Assembly (NCBI GenBank): GCA_965227935.1
Contig: CBDDGS010000055.1
Coordinates: forward strand, 496,001 to 560,000
Source of the DNA: JAWPMT01 sp965227935
Lineage (GTDB): Bacteria > Bacteroidota > Bacteroidia > Cytophagales > Cyclobacteriaceae
DNA: 64,000 nt
Reading direction: 5' to 3'
Part shown: one piece after another, positions 8,701-16,977 of the stretch
How the letters are laid out: each line of letters begins with the position of its first letter
Position numbering within the stretch: position 1 is the stretch's first letter
Notes under the pieces: generated by a model
The model's database searches: none
The model's input: the letters and a program-made list of their open reading frames with translations, nothing else
Told to the model about the DNA's origin: nothing
Program-made: the position numbers and the translations under genes

Positions 8701-11700
8701 GCTGTATCTACTTGCAGGAGATTGCTGGCCTCATCCATGAACCCATTGGTCCTCAACACGTAGTTCTCTCCATCCGTCAACAGCGGAGAAACCACCAATG
8801 AGACTGCGGTATCTCCAGTTCCGACCAATTCGGTAATAGTGAGGCTCTCGAGACTATAATTGGCTTTGTTGAATGCAGCCGTACCCATCGGCTCGCTGAA
8901 TGTGACATCCAATGTAGAATCATTGGAAGCGGTCAGACTGACGATACGGGGATCTCTTGTATTGATGGAGGCAGTAAGTGGCTCGGGAAGGCGGTTGCCG
9001 CGTAGGTCTTGCCAATCCTCAATGGTAAGTTCCAAGGCTTCTTCTTCAGTAAAAGGATCAGCAAAACCAAGTATCAGCATAACACTGTCGGGTCCTTCGA
9101 CAGTCAATGAAACAGGGCTGACGCCATCTAAGGTGAAGTCTGTCAATTTGAGAGAATCGAACTGCACTATCTCGCTGGTTTCGATCGTCAGCGCTTTGCT
9201 CCCTCGTTTGCTGGCTGAAACCAGCTGGGGCGCTCGGGGATCATATACGAAGTCTACACGTCGGTTGCTTGTTGAAAAATTGCCATAGAGATCGGCGATC
9301 CTCGTATAAGCGAGGGTTTTGGTCTCCTCAATAATGAACTCCTCAGCGAAGGTCAGGACGACCGTGGAATCTTCAGCGGAAGCGTCGATGGGATAAGCAT
9401 CATCTTCCAATTGGTAGAAACTCAGGTTTTCTGCCGAGGTCGCTTCGATCAGTTCGTCGAAGCGAATTAGTAAGCGTTTCGAATCTATTGGTTCAATCTC
9501 CTCGATTGACGGGGCATCGGTGTCGAAACGGAACGCGAAAGCCGGCGTGACCATTTTACGGTCAGATGCCTTGGTCTTCACCCCCTCGACATAGAGAAGG
9601 AGATCTTCATTGTCATCAAAGGCCTCTGCAAAGACCAGGCGAAAGGCACTGGAATCCTCGTTGGCTACGATGACTTCATTGGGACGACCCGTATCATCGA
9701 GCAGGTAATTGTCTACATTGGTTGCCGACAAAAATGAGGGCACTTCGCTAAATGCGATCTGCAAAATGCTCGAAGTGATCGCCAGCACTGAGTCCATTTC
9801 CGAAAGGAAATCAAAGGACTCATCAGTCGATGCGGCGGCATTGTCAAGGGTATCCTCGACGCCCGCGTAGGTAAGGGTATAAGTCAACCCTAAAGAGAAC
9901 GCACCTTCAAAAGTCAGTAGCACGCGATTGGAAGTAGTGTCCTGCAACGTCGCCCGGCTGGGGACCCCAATAGACTGGTCCATTAAGTAATTGTCTTCAT
10001 CCTCGGCCGACGACTCATCAATTGGCTCGTCAAACAGTACGAAAATGGATTGGTCTGTAGCAATGATGATTTCCTCTATGGCCGGAGGTGTGACGTCATA
10101 GTAAAATCCAAACGCCTCCACCACCTGATTTCCCGAGCAATCCGTAATCCCCGTAAATCCGATTTCGTGAGAGGCTTCGGATTCCAACGGGACATCCAAT
10201 TGCAGTGATACCACATCGTAGGCGGAGACTGTGGCGTCTGTCGCGGTGAACCCTTCGATGATGAAGGAACCGGTCGATACCGTGGACGGGTCAATGGCTT
10301 CCGAAAAGGAAAGAACCAGCGAGTCACCATCAAAGACCTCTATACCTACGGTTGTTGGCGGTTCCTCATCCGGACTATCATCAAAAACGCTATTTACCGC
10401 TCCAGGTGTGCCGCCATCTGCGTCAGTCGACGCCACGAAGTTAAAAGTCCCCTGACAAGGCAAGAAAGGATTGACTTGTTCGTAGGTCACACCATCCGAT
10501 GGGGCATCAGTATAGGTGATCTCGTCGATGATACTCCCAGCCGCGTCCGAGAGCACCACATCGTCGCCACTGTTGGTCAAGGCACCCAGGTTTGAGACAG
10601 CAATCACATCTCCAAAGCCTGTGAAGAGGCTCTCATCAGCATCATCACAAATAATGACATAGCTATCCGGTCTCAAAATGAAACACCCAAATCGCTCCGA
10701 CGCAGAGGGGCTGTTGTCATCGGAGATGGCCCAGTCCTCGAGCTGAAAGAATTTGTCCGTCGGGTTGTACAGCTCTATGAATTCCGCTTCAGGGAGTCCT
10801 ACCACCGGTGAAGGATCGATCATCAGTTCATTGATCACTACGTCCCTCGCGCCAGCACTGGATAGCTCGATATATTCAAATAAACTTTCGGAATTGGCCA
10901 GTATGGCGTTCCCATTCAGGTCCTCGACATTGTTGACAGTGATCGTATAAGTGACGCCACTTGTAAGCGCATTGACGTTTAATGCAACCAGGCTATTATC
11001 AGCGCCATCGCGCACCGCAGCAGCAATGTCGATGCCATTGTCGATGGAGTAGTTGGCCGTATTCTCGGCTGTCGACTGGTCGACATCTTCACTGAAGTCA
11101 ACCCGAATCTCTGTGGGCGAAACCTCAGCCACAGTGGCGATCGTTGGTGGGTCGGTATCCGCTACGGGTGTGTAGCTGGTTACAAAGTCATCAAAGAAGA
11201 ACAGATCACTTCTGGAATTGGCAGAGTACCGGATCTGCACGCCAAAGTAGTCAGTGGTTGTGTGGGTGTCATCTGAGCCTGATCCCTGCGAATTGCCATT
11301 GACAGACACCTCCCAAACGCCAGCCGTACTTCTGGTAACAACCACATCAACAAAGGTCTGCGAGGAAATCGCTTGCAGCGTGCCATCAAGTGTTACTTCG
11401 GTACTAGTGGTACCGATCTGACGAAAGAGCCGCACCTCCTCATCGCCACTGGACACATCTCGCAGTTGTAGATAATAGCCGTCGACATCGCCAGAAAGAT
11501 CCGTTGCATCACTCATGAGATATACTCTGGAGTGATTGGTGCTTCCCAGTCCGGAAGTTCCCGAGAAGGTAAAGTCATTTTTCAACCGAAAGGACCACTG
11601 GGCATCGAACGTGGATAGATCCACTTGTGACGCTTCTGGTGTACTCAGGTAAGAAATGCGTGTGCCCGAGCCCCCACTGATATCCTGACTCTTTAACTGA

Positions 11701-11864
11701 TTATCGGCCTCCACGATCTCGAAAGGGTTGCCGGTCCCTATAGAATGCTGACCACTCCAGACGGGATTGCTGGTGAAATCGCCATCATCAAAAGCATCTG
11801 TGATCTGCGCGCTCACAGCCAAAGGAATGGCCGTGATTATTATCAGAATAGTAGTTTTGAACAT
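5733..11864 (-). CDS. Giant secreted protein with lamin-tail and Ig-like repeats
   Basis: 2,043 residues from the preferred ATG at 11864, which begins a good signal peptide (MFKTTILIIITAIPLAVSAQ); an in-frame ATG 14 codons upstream gives a worse one. Residues about 20-230 look like a jelly-roll domain. The rest alternates Ig-like (Big_5/SbsA-type) modules, each opening with wording like DTDAPSIEEIEP, with four lamin-tail domains starting near residues 340, 1250, 1510 and 1773 (for example VVINELMIDPSP, IIISEIMADPSP, LLITEIFADPDP, VLLSEVLFDPRP) and closing with G(T/A)PG-xxNS. The C-terminus has a FlgD-like motif (TWDGTNDGGAVVRMGYYLI), which suggests export and possible type IX-type sorting. 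It is probably a surface adhesin or structural protein; no catalytic domain is seen. Confidence 0.85.
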   Translation of the reverse strand: MFKTTILIIITAIPLAVSAQITDAFDDGDFTSNPVWSGQHSIGTGNPFEIVEADNQLKSQDISGGSGTRISYLSTPEASQVDLSTFDAQWSFRLKNDFTFSGTSGLGSTNHSRVYLMSDATDLSGDVDGYYLQLRDVSSGDEEVRLFRQIGTTSTEVTLDGTLQAISSQTFVDVVVTRSTAGVWEVSVNGNSQGSGSDDTHTTTDYFGVQIRYSANSRSDLFFFDDFVTSYTPVADTDPPTIATVAEVSPTEIRVDFSEDVDQSTAENTANYSIDNGIDIAAAVRDGADNSLVALNVNALTSGVTYTITVNNVEDLNGNAILANSESLFEYIELSSAGARDVVINELMIDPSPVVGLPEAEFIELYNPTDKFFQLEDWAISDDNSPSASERFGCFILRPDSYVIICDDADESLFTGFGDVIAVSNLGALTNSGDDVVLSDAAGSIIDEITYTDAPSDGVTYEQVNPFLPCQGTFNFVASTDADGGTPGAVNSVFDDSPDEEPPTTVGIEVFDGDSLVLSFSEAIDPSTVSTGSFIIEGFTATDATVSAYDVVSLQLDVPLESEASHEIGFTGITDCSGNQVVEAFGFYYDVTPPAIEEIIIATDQSIFVLFDEPIDESSAEDEDNYLMDQSIGVPSRATLQDTTSNRVLLTFEGAFSLGLTYTLTYAGVEDTLDNAAASTDESFDFLSEMDSVLAITSSILQIAFSEVPSFLSATNVDNYLLDDTGRPNEVIVANEDSSAFRLVFAEAFDDNEDLLLYVEGVKTKASDRKMVTPAFAFRFDTDAPSIEEIEPIDSKRLLIRFDELIEATSAENLSFYQLEDDAYPIDASAEDSTVVLTFAEEFIIEETKTLAYTRIADLYGNFSTSNRRVDFVYDPRAPQLVSASKRGSKALTIETSEIVQFDSLKLTDFTLDGVSPVSLTVEGPDSVMLILGFADPFTEEEALELTIEDWQDLRGNRLPEPLTASINTRDPRIVSLTASNDSTLDVTFSEPMGTAAFNKANYSLESLTITELVGTGDTAVSLVVSPLLTDGENYVLRTNGFMDEASNLLQVDTASFQYETYLLEIEAVDSLTIILSYETEFTSVTAGNFLVAGLSPQLAALDPDNASSVQLVLTSPHTEDEYVAISWSDLQDKYGRELPDHQRQFIIDTRAPTLSSVTSDYDGEIVVTFSESVEEAAMSAPSQFSIVNIGQTSQLEFLNDATVSLLFVGLAQGTDYQLVAQNLEDEQGNTRSSDTLAFTYGPPAIAPVGSIIISEIMADPSPSKGLPEQEYIELFNQSDQSYSLRALLLARASDEVQLPNVILGPGEYVTLVDAGAEGLFESPNVVGVSGLFSLPNNGDSIALKNRLEEVLDVVEYELSWYHDSDKDDGGYSLELINPESDCGDATNWLASESDIGGTPGLQNSVFSLQPDTDAPLIVTSSLLDPSTLEVVFHEEMDPSTLIPSNFSQALSGLTVSQVEIDPSYERVVLAFATEIPAGEGFSLQVANVTDCHGNPIEPVSIAIARGAQPQFLDLLITEIFADPDPMIGLPDAEYLEIQNVSGRLLSLDAVRVKDEGGLSQAIGGIIAPGEILVLAPSGELVEFDNIPVRGVGSWRSLANGGERMALVSEEESLIFRLDYAQDWHDQDKRDGGYSLEMRDTGNPCGLASNWGSSIDRIGGTPGSTNSIQASVPDNFGPRLLSAFALTEDSVRLDFDENLSPFANGSVEITRDISVTEMTIYEDMPSHLFLSLSPALQGSSEYLLTTNDIGDCLGNARDDNEAVLVLPVEAIPGDVLLSEVLFDPRPDGVDFVEIYNSTGLHLTLKDWQIANAADADVITEDELILYPASFMVFTEDKSRLMLDYPQAVGDNIVEVSSLPTFANNEGVVKIIDELGRVQDSLFYSDDYHNALLADVEGVSLERIDFTAPNNADNWTSASSTIGFATPGFTNSQERGEVIVQDAVEADPKVFVPGSGTASFTTINYDFGVPGQFANITLFDQNGRLVRTLAEGLALSSSGFVTWDGTNDGGAVVRMGYYLIVFEVYSANGSSEIVKETVVVGRDF

Positions 11865-11979
11865 CGGTTTGGTGCGATTCCGAACTAATAAAAATAGCGG
11901 ATTCACGCTTGCTGAAAGTAGCGCAGCGATTATTAAGGTGTCAAAACAATCAGCGATCGACGTCAGGACTCTTTAAATG

Positions 11980-12012
11980 AAAAGAGGAAACGCGCCAATT
12001 GCGGGTTTCCTC
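11980..12012 (-). terminator. Intrinsic terminator of the 12.1-12.8 kb lipoprotein gene
   Basis: On the minus strand GAGGAAAC (12005-12012 side) pairs with GTTTCCTC (11984-11991), with an extra CGC/GCG inner pairing, and is followed by TTTT. It lies 54 nt past the stop codon at 12066. Confidence 0.65.
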
Positions 12013-12065
12013 AGATTGCTGGAGGCCTGTGTACTTTTACCTTAGGACCAAATACCACGGTAGGA

Positions 12066-12794
12066 TCAGTATCGAAGACGGTTCAGATGCTGTAAGAACT
12101 CGATGTACGTCTGATATTGCAAGGTTGGGGCTCCACTGATCGTAGCATAGTACCATCCAAGGGAAGATCCTGTTTCCGCATCAAATAACGCCGCCTTACG
12201 CGCACCTCCTGGAAGGATGACGTTTAGCACATAGATGCCCATTCTATCCCCATTTGAGAGATAACTGCTCCCAAGATTGACATACAATCGACGACCATTC
12301 GTAATTATGTAGGCGGAGGACCCTGGTCTTGCACTTAATGAGCCGAGAACATAAATGTTCGTTTTATCGATTGTGAAGTTCCCGGATCGGATGAATGAAA
12401 CGCCAGGGAAAAGTTGAGATGAATTGAAATCCTTCACGTAACCTGCTCGGTATTCACTGAGTGCCGGTTTGATTTTATCATATACAGGCAACTCCTTCGG
12501 CTTAACAGGGGACTTTGGACCAGGTTTCCCAAACTTCGGGTCACCTACATAATCATCTTCGGGCTCCGCTCCCCCACTAGCGCCATCGCTTGGACATCCT
12601 GCAGGATCCCGTTCGCAAGGATCATCCGATCCATCATCGGCGGGGTCATCCATGGTTCTGGCACCTGCCGTGCTTTCATCAGGCGAATAGACGCTTGCTG
12701 TTGAATCTGAAGGTCGTTCAGGTAGAATCTCCGCTTCATCACAAGCAAAGAAAGCAATGAGGACAACCGGCAGGAATAGACTTAGCTTTTTCAT
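12066..12794 (-). CDS. Hypothetical lipoprotein with acidic linker
   Basis: 242 residues. MKKLSLFLPVVLIAFFACDE is a lipoprotein signal peptide with the lipidated Cys after IAFFA. Residues about 20-110 are a disordered, Ser/Asp/Pro/Gly-rich linker with a close cysteine pair (DDPCERDPAGCPSDG). The C-terminal 125 residues form a compact domain containing FTIDKTNIYVLGSLSARPGS and a final helix ending YIEFLQHLNRLRY. I do not recognise this domain. The gene has its own terminator and a 306-nt gap upstream, so it is monocistronic. A surface or periplasmic role is likely but unproven. Confidence 0.68.
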   Translation of the reverse strand: MKKLSLFLPVVLIAFFACDEAEILPERPSDSTASVYSPDESTAGARTMDDPADDGSDDPCERDPAGCPSDGASGGAEPEDDYVGDPKFGKPGPKSPVKPKELPVYDKIKPALSEYRAGYVKDFNSSQLFPGVSFIRSGNFTIDKTNIYVLGSLSARPGSSAYIITNGRRLYVNLGSSYLSNGDRMGIYVLNVILPGGARKAALFDAETGSSLGWYYATISGAPTLQYQTYIEFLQHLNRLRY

Positions 12795-13100
12795 AGTAGT
12801 ATAATTTTTAGTTATTAAGCCAGGGGCGCGTCGAGTCTTCGTGCCCTACTGTATTAGTAAGTAAGTCCGGGCCAGGAAGGTAAACATCCATTCATCATGA
12901 CAATTGTCATCTCATCATCCGTTGAGCCTTCATGTCTTCTAACGGAACTATAGGTACAAAAACCGATCGTCTTTTGAGCGGCTGTGTGCGTCTTTTCAAA
13001 CTCAGAAAGTAGTAGCTTTGCGAACTATTTGAACAATCACTGGCCCCTAAGTGATGACCGATAAAGGCATCAATTTTTACCAATAGCAAACGACAGAATA
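12795..13100. other. Intergenic region between a lipoprotein gene and asd
   Basis: This 306-nt divergent gap holds no gene I can support. It contains the asd -7 element at 13013-13020 and a perfect 14-bp palindrome ATGACAATTGTCAT at 12897-12910, which could be an operator but is of a length expected by chance a few times in a window of this size. Confidence 0.5.
13013..13020 (+). promoter_or_regulatory. -7 promoter element of asd
   Basis: TAGCTTTG matches TAnnTTTG exactly and is 80 nt upstream of the asd start codon. No TTTG -33 box is evident at the usual distance. Confidence 0.5.
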
Positions 13101-14093
13101 ATGAAACTAGCAGTTGTCGGAGCCACTGGATTGGTGGGACAAGAGGTCCTCAAAATCCTTGAAGAACGAAACTTCGAATTCTCAGAATTGATCCCCATTG
13201 CCTCCGCGCGATCGGTAGGTAAGAAAGTGACCTGCAAAGGCAAAGAGTGGTCTATCATCAACATCGAGGATGGATTGGCCGCAAAACCTGATGTCGCAAT
13301 ATTCTCCGCAGGAGGATCACTCTCATTGGAATGGGCACCTAAGTTCGCTGAAGTGGGCACCATTGTGATTGACAATTCATCAGCCTGGAGAATGGACCCG
13401 GAAAAGCAGTTGACGGTCCCAGAGATCAATGGCAAAGATCTGAGGATTGATGATCGCATCATCGCCAACCCCAATTGCTCGACCATACAGATGGTCCTGG
13501 CATTGGCTCCCCTCCACGCAAAATACAAGATCAAGAGAGTTGTCGTCTCTACTTACCAGTCAGTGACCGGCACCGGGAAAGAGGCTGTCGACCAAATGAA
13601 CAACGAACGCGGCGGAATAGAAGGACCGATGGTCTATCCCCACGTCATCGATCAAAATGCGCTGCCGCACATTGACGTGTTCTTCGACAATGGCTACACC
13701 AAGGAGGAAATGAAAATGGTCAATGAGACCAAGAAAATTCTTAATGATGACTCCATCGCCGTTACCGCTACTTGTGTTCGAATTCCTGCTGTCGGCGGCC
13801 ATGCCGAAGCAGTGAATGTGGAGTTCGAAAACGAGTTTGATATGAAGGAACTGGTCAAAGTCCTTCAGAACACGGACGGGGTGGTGGTACAGGATGACCC
13901 TGCCAACAATGTGTATCCAATGCCTGTCACGGCCCATGGCAAGGACGATGTGTTTGTTGGTCGCATCAGAAGAGACGAGACCCAGCCCAAGACTGTGAAC
14001 CTGTGGATAGTGGCTGATAACCTCCGAAAGGGTGCTGCTACCAACGCGATTCAGATTGCTGAATTCATGGTTCAGCACAGCCTGGTTTACTAA
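13101..14093 (+). CDS. asd: Aspartate-semialdehyde dehydrogenase
   Basis: 330 residues, the normal length. The N-terminal NADP-binding motif is VVGATGLVGQEVL; the active-site cysteine is Cys126 in ANPNCSTIQM, and the catalytic histidine is His234 in RIPAVGGHAEAV. The enzyme reduces L-aspartyl-4-phosphate to aspartate semialdehyde, the branch point to lysine, diaminopimelate, threonine and methionine. It acts in the cytoplasm. The gene is alone, transcribed from its own promoter, and converges with the adenine deaminase gene with only a few bases between the stop codons. Confidence 0.96.
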   Translation: MKLAVVGATGLVGQEVLKILEERNFEFSELIPIASARSVGKKVTCKGKEWSIINIEDGLAAKPDVAIFSAGGSLSLEWAPKFAEVGTIVIDNSSAWRMDPEKQLTVPEINGKDLRIDDRIIANPNCSTIQMVLALAPLHAKYKIKRVVVSTYQSVTGTGKEAVDQMNNERGGIEGPMVYPHVIDQNALPHIDVFFDNGYTKEEMKMVNETKKILNDDSIAVTATCVRIPAVGGHAEAVNVEFENEFDMKELVKVLQNTDGVVVQDDPANNVYPMPVTAHGKDDVFVGRIRRDETQPKTVNLWIVADNLRKGAATNAIQIAEFMVQHSLVY

Positions 14094-14098
14094 AACTG

Positions 14099-15724
14099 CT
14101 ATGCGAAGAGGGGCGTGAACTGAAATTGCGCCCCATCGAAAAGTCCGCGGTCACTCAGCTTCAGTTCCGGGATCACCAACAAAGCCAGGAATGAAAGCGT
14201 CATAAAAGGAGACTGCAGCTTGCCCTTCAGTTCCTTGCTGACAAACTCATTGAGAGCTGTATACTTTTCAGCAACCTCATAGCCATCTTCGATGGACATG
14301 AGTCCGGCCATAGGTAAGGGGAGTATATGTTTCATGGACCCTTGTACAGCACACACGCCTCCTTGCTTCTGGATGAGGGAGTTTACTGCATTTGACAGGT
14401 CCTCGTTATTGGTCCCTACCGCGATGATATTGTGCGAGTCATGCGCAACGCTTGACGCAATGGCTCCTTGTTTCAACCCAAAATTCCGTACAAGGGCAAT
14501 TGCCGGTGGGGCCTCCATGTACCGGTTGACGACCGTCAGCTTCAACACATCGTCGGCGATACTCGTTTGGTGTGTCCCATCCAATTTGGCGGTATCAACC
14601 AACCCTGTAGTTGTGATCAGTTGCGAGTCTTCCACCTCGATCACTTTCGCTCGGGAACCTTCAATAGCCAATTGGTACTCGTTGGCCGCCTTCTCCGCCG
14701 TGTCAAATTGATTGAGCGGTTCACTTTTGTGCCGAGGAATGAGGGGCTTGCCTTTTGTGGCGACGAGCTCACCTCGAATCCATGTTTGCAGTACTTTGAA
14801 GTTGGGCTTGATGCTATTGATCACCAGGAAATCAGCAGGATCTCCCTGCTGGAGCAAACCCACCGGCAAACCATAGTGCCTCACCGGATTCACACAGGCC
14901 GCCTTCAGAACATCAAACAGGTTATAACCCTTTTTGAGACTCCTGCGCACCAGTTCGTCGATGTGTCCTTTCACCAAATCATCGGGATGCTTGTCATCAG
15001 AGCAAAACATGATTTGGTCGGCATCTACGGCTAACAGATCGATGAGCGCCTCGTAATTCTTTGCGGCACTGCCCTCGCGAATGATGATCTTCATGCCGTG
15101 CCTCAGCTTGTGCAATGCCTCTTCGTAGGTGTAGCATTCGTGATCCGTTGTGATCCCAGCTTCCATGTAGTCGACCGCTTCTCTCCCCCTCAGGCCCGGT
15201 GCATGGCCGTCCACGGGCTTACCAATCTTCTTGGCAATCGCCAGCTTTTCGAATACCTCCTTGTCACCGGACAATACACCCGGCCAGTTCATCATCTCCG
15301 CCAGGTACAGGACGTCGTCTCTATCAAGTAATTGTCTGATTTCCTCGGGGCCAATGTGTGCCCCTGCTGTCTCAAATGACGTCGCCGGCACGCAAGAAGG
15401 TGCACCGAAGTGAAACTTGAAGTTGACCTTCTTGCCGTCCTCAATCATGAACTCCACACCTTTCACGCCCAAGACATTGGCAATCTCGTGCGGGTCCGAG
15501 ACGGTAGCCACCGTGCCATGTACGACCGCCAATCTTGCGAACTCTGTCGGAACCAGCATCGAGCTTTCGATGTGGATATGTGCATCGATGAACCCGGGAA
15601 TCAAATAACCATCCACGGACCCTTCCAACCGCCGAATGTTGATGATGTGATCATCGTATAGGACTTCAGCCGGATAGATGTCCCCCTGATGTATATCGAC
15701 CAGATTTCCAGTGATCTTCTTCAT
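14099..15724 (-). CDS. ade: Adenine deaminase
   Basis: 541 residues from the ATG complementary to 15722-15724 (MKKITGNLVDIHQGDIYPAE), which fits the family start; the open frame continues 51 codons upstream but that part resembles no family sequence and would run into the divergent gene. The amidohydrolase metal motif PGFIDAHIHIESSMLVP, the AEMMNWPGV segment and HAPGLRG are present, as is the C-terminal adenine-deaminase domain (VAHDSHNIIAVG, PLPMAGLMS). The enzyme hydrolyses adenine to hypoxanthine and ammonia in the cytoplasm. It lies about 4 kb from the purine permease/deaminase operon on the same strand and fits the same salvage flow, although two unrelated genes lie between. Confidence 0.93.
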   Translation of the reverse strand: MKKITGNLVDIHQGDIYPAEVLYDDHIINIRRLEGSVDGYLIPGFIDAHIHIESSMLVPTEFARLAVVHGTVATVSDPHEIANVLGVKGVEFMIEDGKKVNFKFHFGAPSCVPATSFETAGAHIGPEEIRQLLDRDDVLYLAEMMNWPGVLSGDKEVFEKLAIAKKIGKPVDGHAPGLRGREAVDYMEAGITTDHECYTYEEALHKLRHGMKIIIREGSAAKNYEALIDLLAVDADQIMFCSDDKHPDDLVKGHIDELVRRSLKKGYNLFDVLKAACVNPVRHYGLPVGLLQQGDPADFLVINSIKPNFKVLQTWIRGELVATKGKPLIPRHKSEPLNQFDTAEKAANEYQLAIEGSRAKVIEVEDSQLITTTGLVDTAKLDGTHQTSIADDVLKLTVVNRYMEAPPAIALVRNFGLKQGAIASSVAHDSHNIIAVGTNNEDLSNAVNSLIQKQGGVCAVQGSMKHILPLPMAGLMSIEDGYEVAEKYTALNEFVSKELKGKLQSPFMTLSFLALLVIPELKLSDRGLFDGAQFQFTPLFA

Positions 15725-15860
15725 GTTGCTGAACGCAGGTTCTATGTATGACACCCATGACGGGTGAATGGCTCTAAACTGACTGTATTTGGTTTTGTGA
15801 CGAAAAGGTATCATTTTCCAATTGAAAAAGCATTTTTTGGAACCCAACCCTGACCTTATC

Positions 15861-16970
15861 ATGCCCGAAAAGACCAATGCTTCCCGTCGGAGATTTCTGA
15901 ATCAAGCCGCTTTGAGCGTGGCAGCCGTTTCGACACCCAACATTCTCACTGCTATGAACACATCACGAGCGCCCAAGCAGCGACGGCTGGGAGTCGCCCT
16001 TGTCGGACTTGGCAATTACAGTCGAGGCCAATTGGGACCAGCGCTGCAGGCGACCGAGGATTGCTACCTGGCCGGAATAGTGACGGGGACACCCTCGAAG
16101 GCAGAGGAGTGGGCAAAGAAATACGACATCCCTGAACGCAACATCTATGACTACGATAGCTTCGATACCATCGAGGACAATCCCGAAATAGATATCGTCT
16201 ATGTCGTCCTACCCAATTCGATGCACGCTGAATACACTATTAGAGCGGCACAGGCTGGTAAGCACGTGATCTGTGAGAAACCCATGGCTACCTCGGTGGA
16301 AGACTGCGAGCGGATGATCGACGCCTGCAAACAAGCCGAAAGGATGCTGTCCATCGGTTACAGGCTTCGATACGAGCCTTTCAATCAGGAAATGATGCGA
16401 CTCGGGCAGGAGGAAGTATATGGCCCACTGAAGCATATTGAAGCGAACTTCGGATTCCCTATCGGCGACCCAACCCAGTGGCGGCTGAAAAAGGGGCTGG
16501 CCGGAGGGGGCGCCATGATGGACGTCGGGATTTACTGCATTCAGGGGGCGAGATATGTCACAGGACTAGAGCCCATCGCCGTAACCGCCCAGGAGTACAA
16601 GACAGACCCTGTAAAATTTGCGGAGGTGGACGAGACCATCACATGGCAAATGGAGTTTCCAGGAGGTATCACTACCAGTGCCAGTACGACCTACGCTTTC
16701 GGTATCCAGCGGCTTTGGGCCTACACCCGGGGAAGCCAGTTCGGTCTGTCGCCAGCTTACGTCTATTCGGGACTACGGGGCGAAACCCCCGATGGCGCCA
16801 TGGAGTTTCCCCAGGTAATCCATCAGGCCAAGCACATGGATGATTTCGCCCAATGTATCAAGGAGAGTCGGCCAACAAGGACACCTGGTGAAATGGGGTT
16901 GCAAGACATGAAGATCATCGAGGCGATCTACAAATCCATTCAAAAAGGTAAAAGGGTCGAATTGGGCTGA
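15861..16970 (+). CDS. Tat-exported Gfo/Idh/MocA-family oxidoreductase
   Basis: 369 residues from ATG 15861, chosen because it puts a twin-arginine signal (SRRRFLNQAALSVAAVS) near the N-terminus; an in-frame ATG 13 codons upstream is possible. After the signal come the nucleotide-binding Rossmann motif VALVGLGNYSRGQLG and the family hallmark VICEKPMA containing the substrate-site lysine of the EKP motif. Such enzymes oxidise or reduce sugars or sugar derivatives with tightly bound NAD(P), as in periplasmic glucose-fructose oxidoreductase. The gene is convergent with the glycosidase-like/SUMF1 fusion (7-nt gap). Substrate is unknown; a periplasmic sugar is the best guess. Confidence 0.88.
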   Translation: MPEKTNASRRRFLNQAALSVAAVSTPNILTAMNTSRAPKQRRLGVALVGLGNYSRGQLGPALQATEDCYLAGIVTGTPSKAEEWAKKYDIPERNIYDYDSFDTIEDNPEIDIVYVVLPNSMHAEYTIRAAQAGKHVICEKPMATSVEDCERMIDACKQAERMLSIGYRLRYEPFNQEMMRLGQEEVYGPLKHIEANFGFPIGDPTQWRLKKGLAGGGAMMDVGIYCIQGARYVTGLEPIAVTAQEYKTDPVKFAEVDETITWQMEFPGGITTSASTTYAFGIQRLWAYTRGSQFGLSPAYVYSGLRGETPDGAMEFPQVIHQAKHMDDFAQCIKESRPTRTPGEMGLQDMKIIEAIYKSIQKGKRVELG

Positions 16971-16977
16971 TAGTCCA

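Noticed and set aside
12897..12910. Perfect 14-bp palindrome ATGACAATTGTCAT before asd as an operator
   Set aside because: Perfect 14-bp palindromes are expected about four times in 64 kb by chance, and no second copy was seen.
15725..15877. Longer N-terminus of adenine deaminase
   Set aside because: The upstream 51 codons are basic, unlike the family, and would overlap the start region of the divergent oxidoreductase gene; MKKITGN is the normal start.
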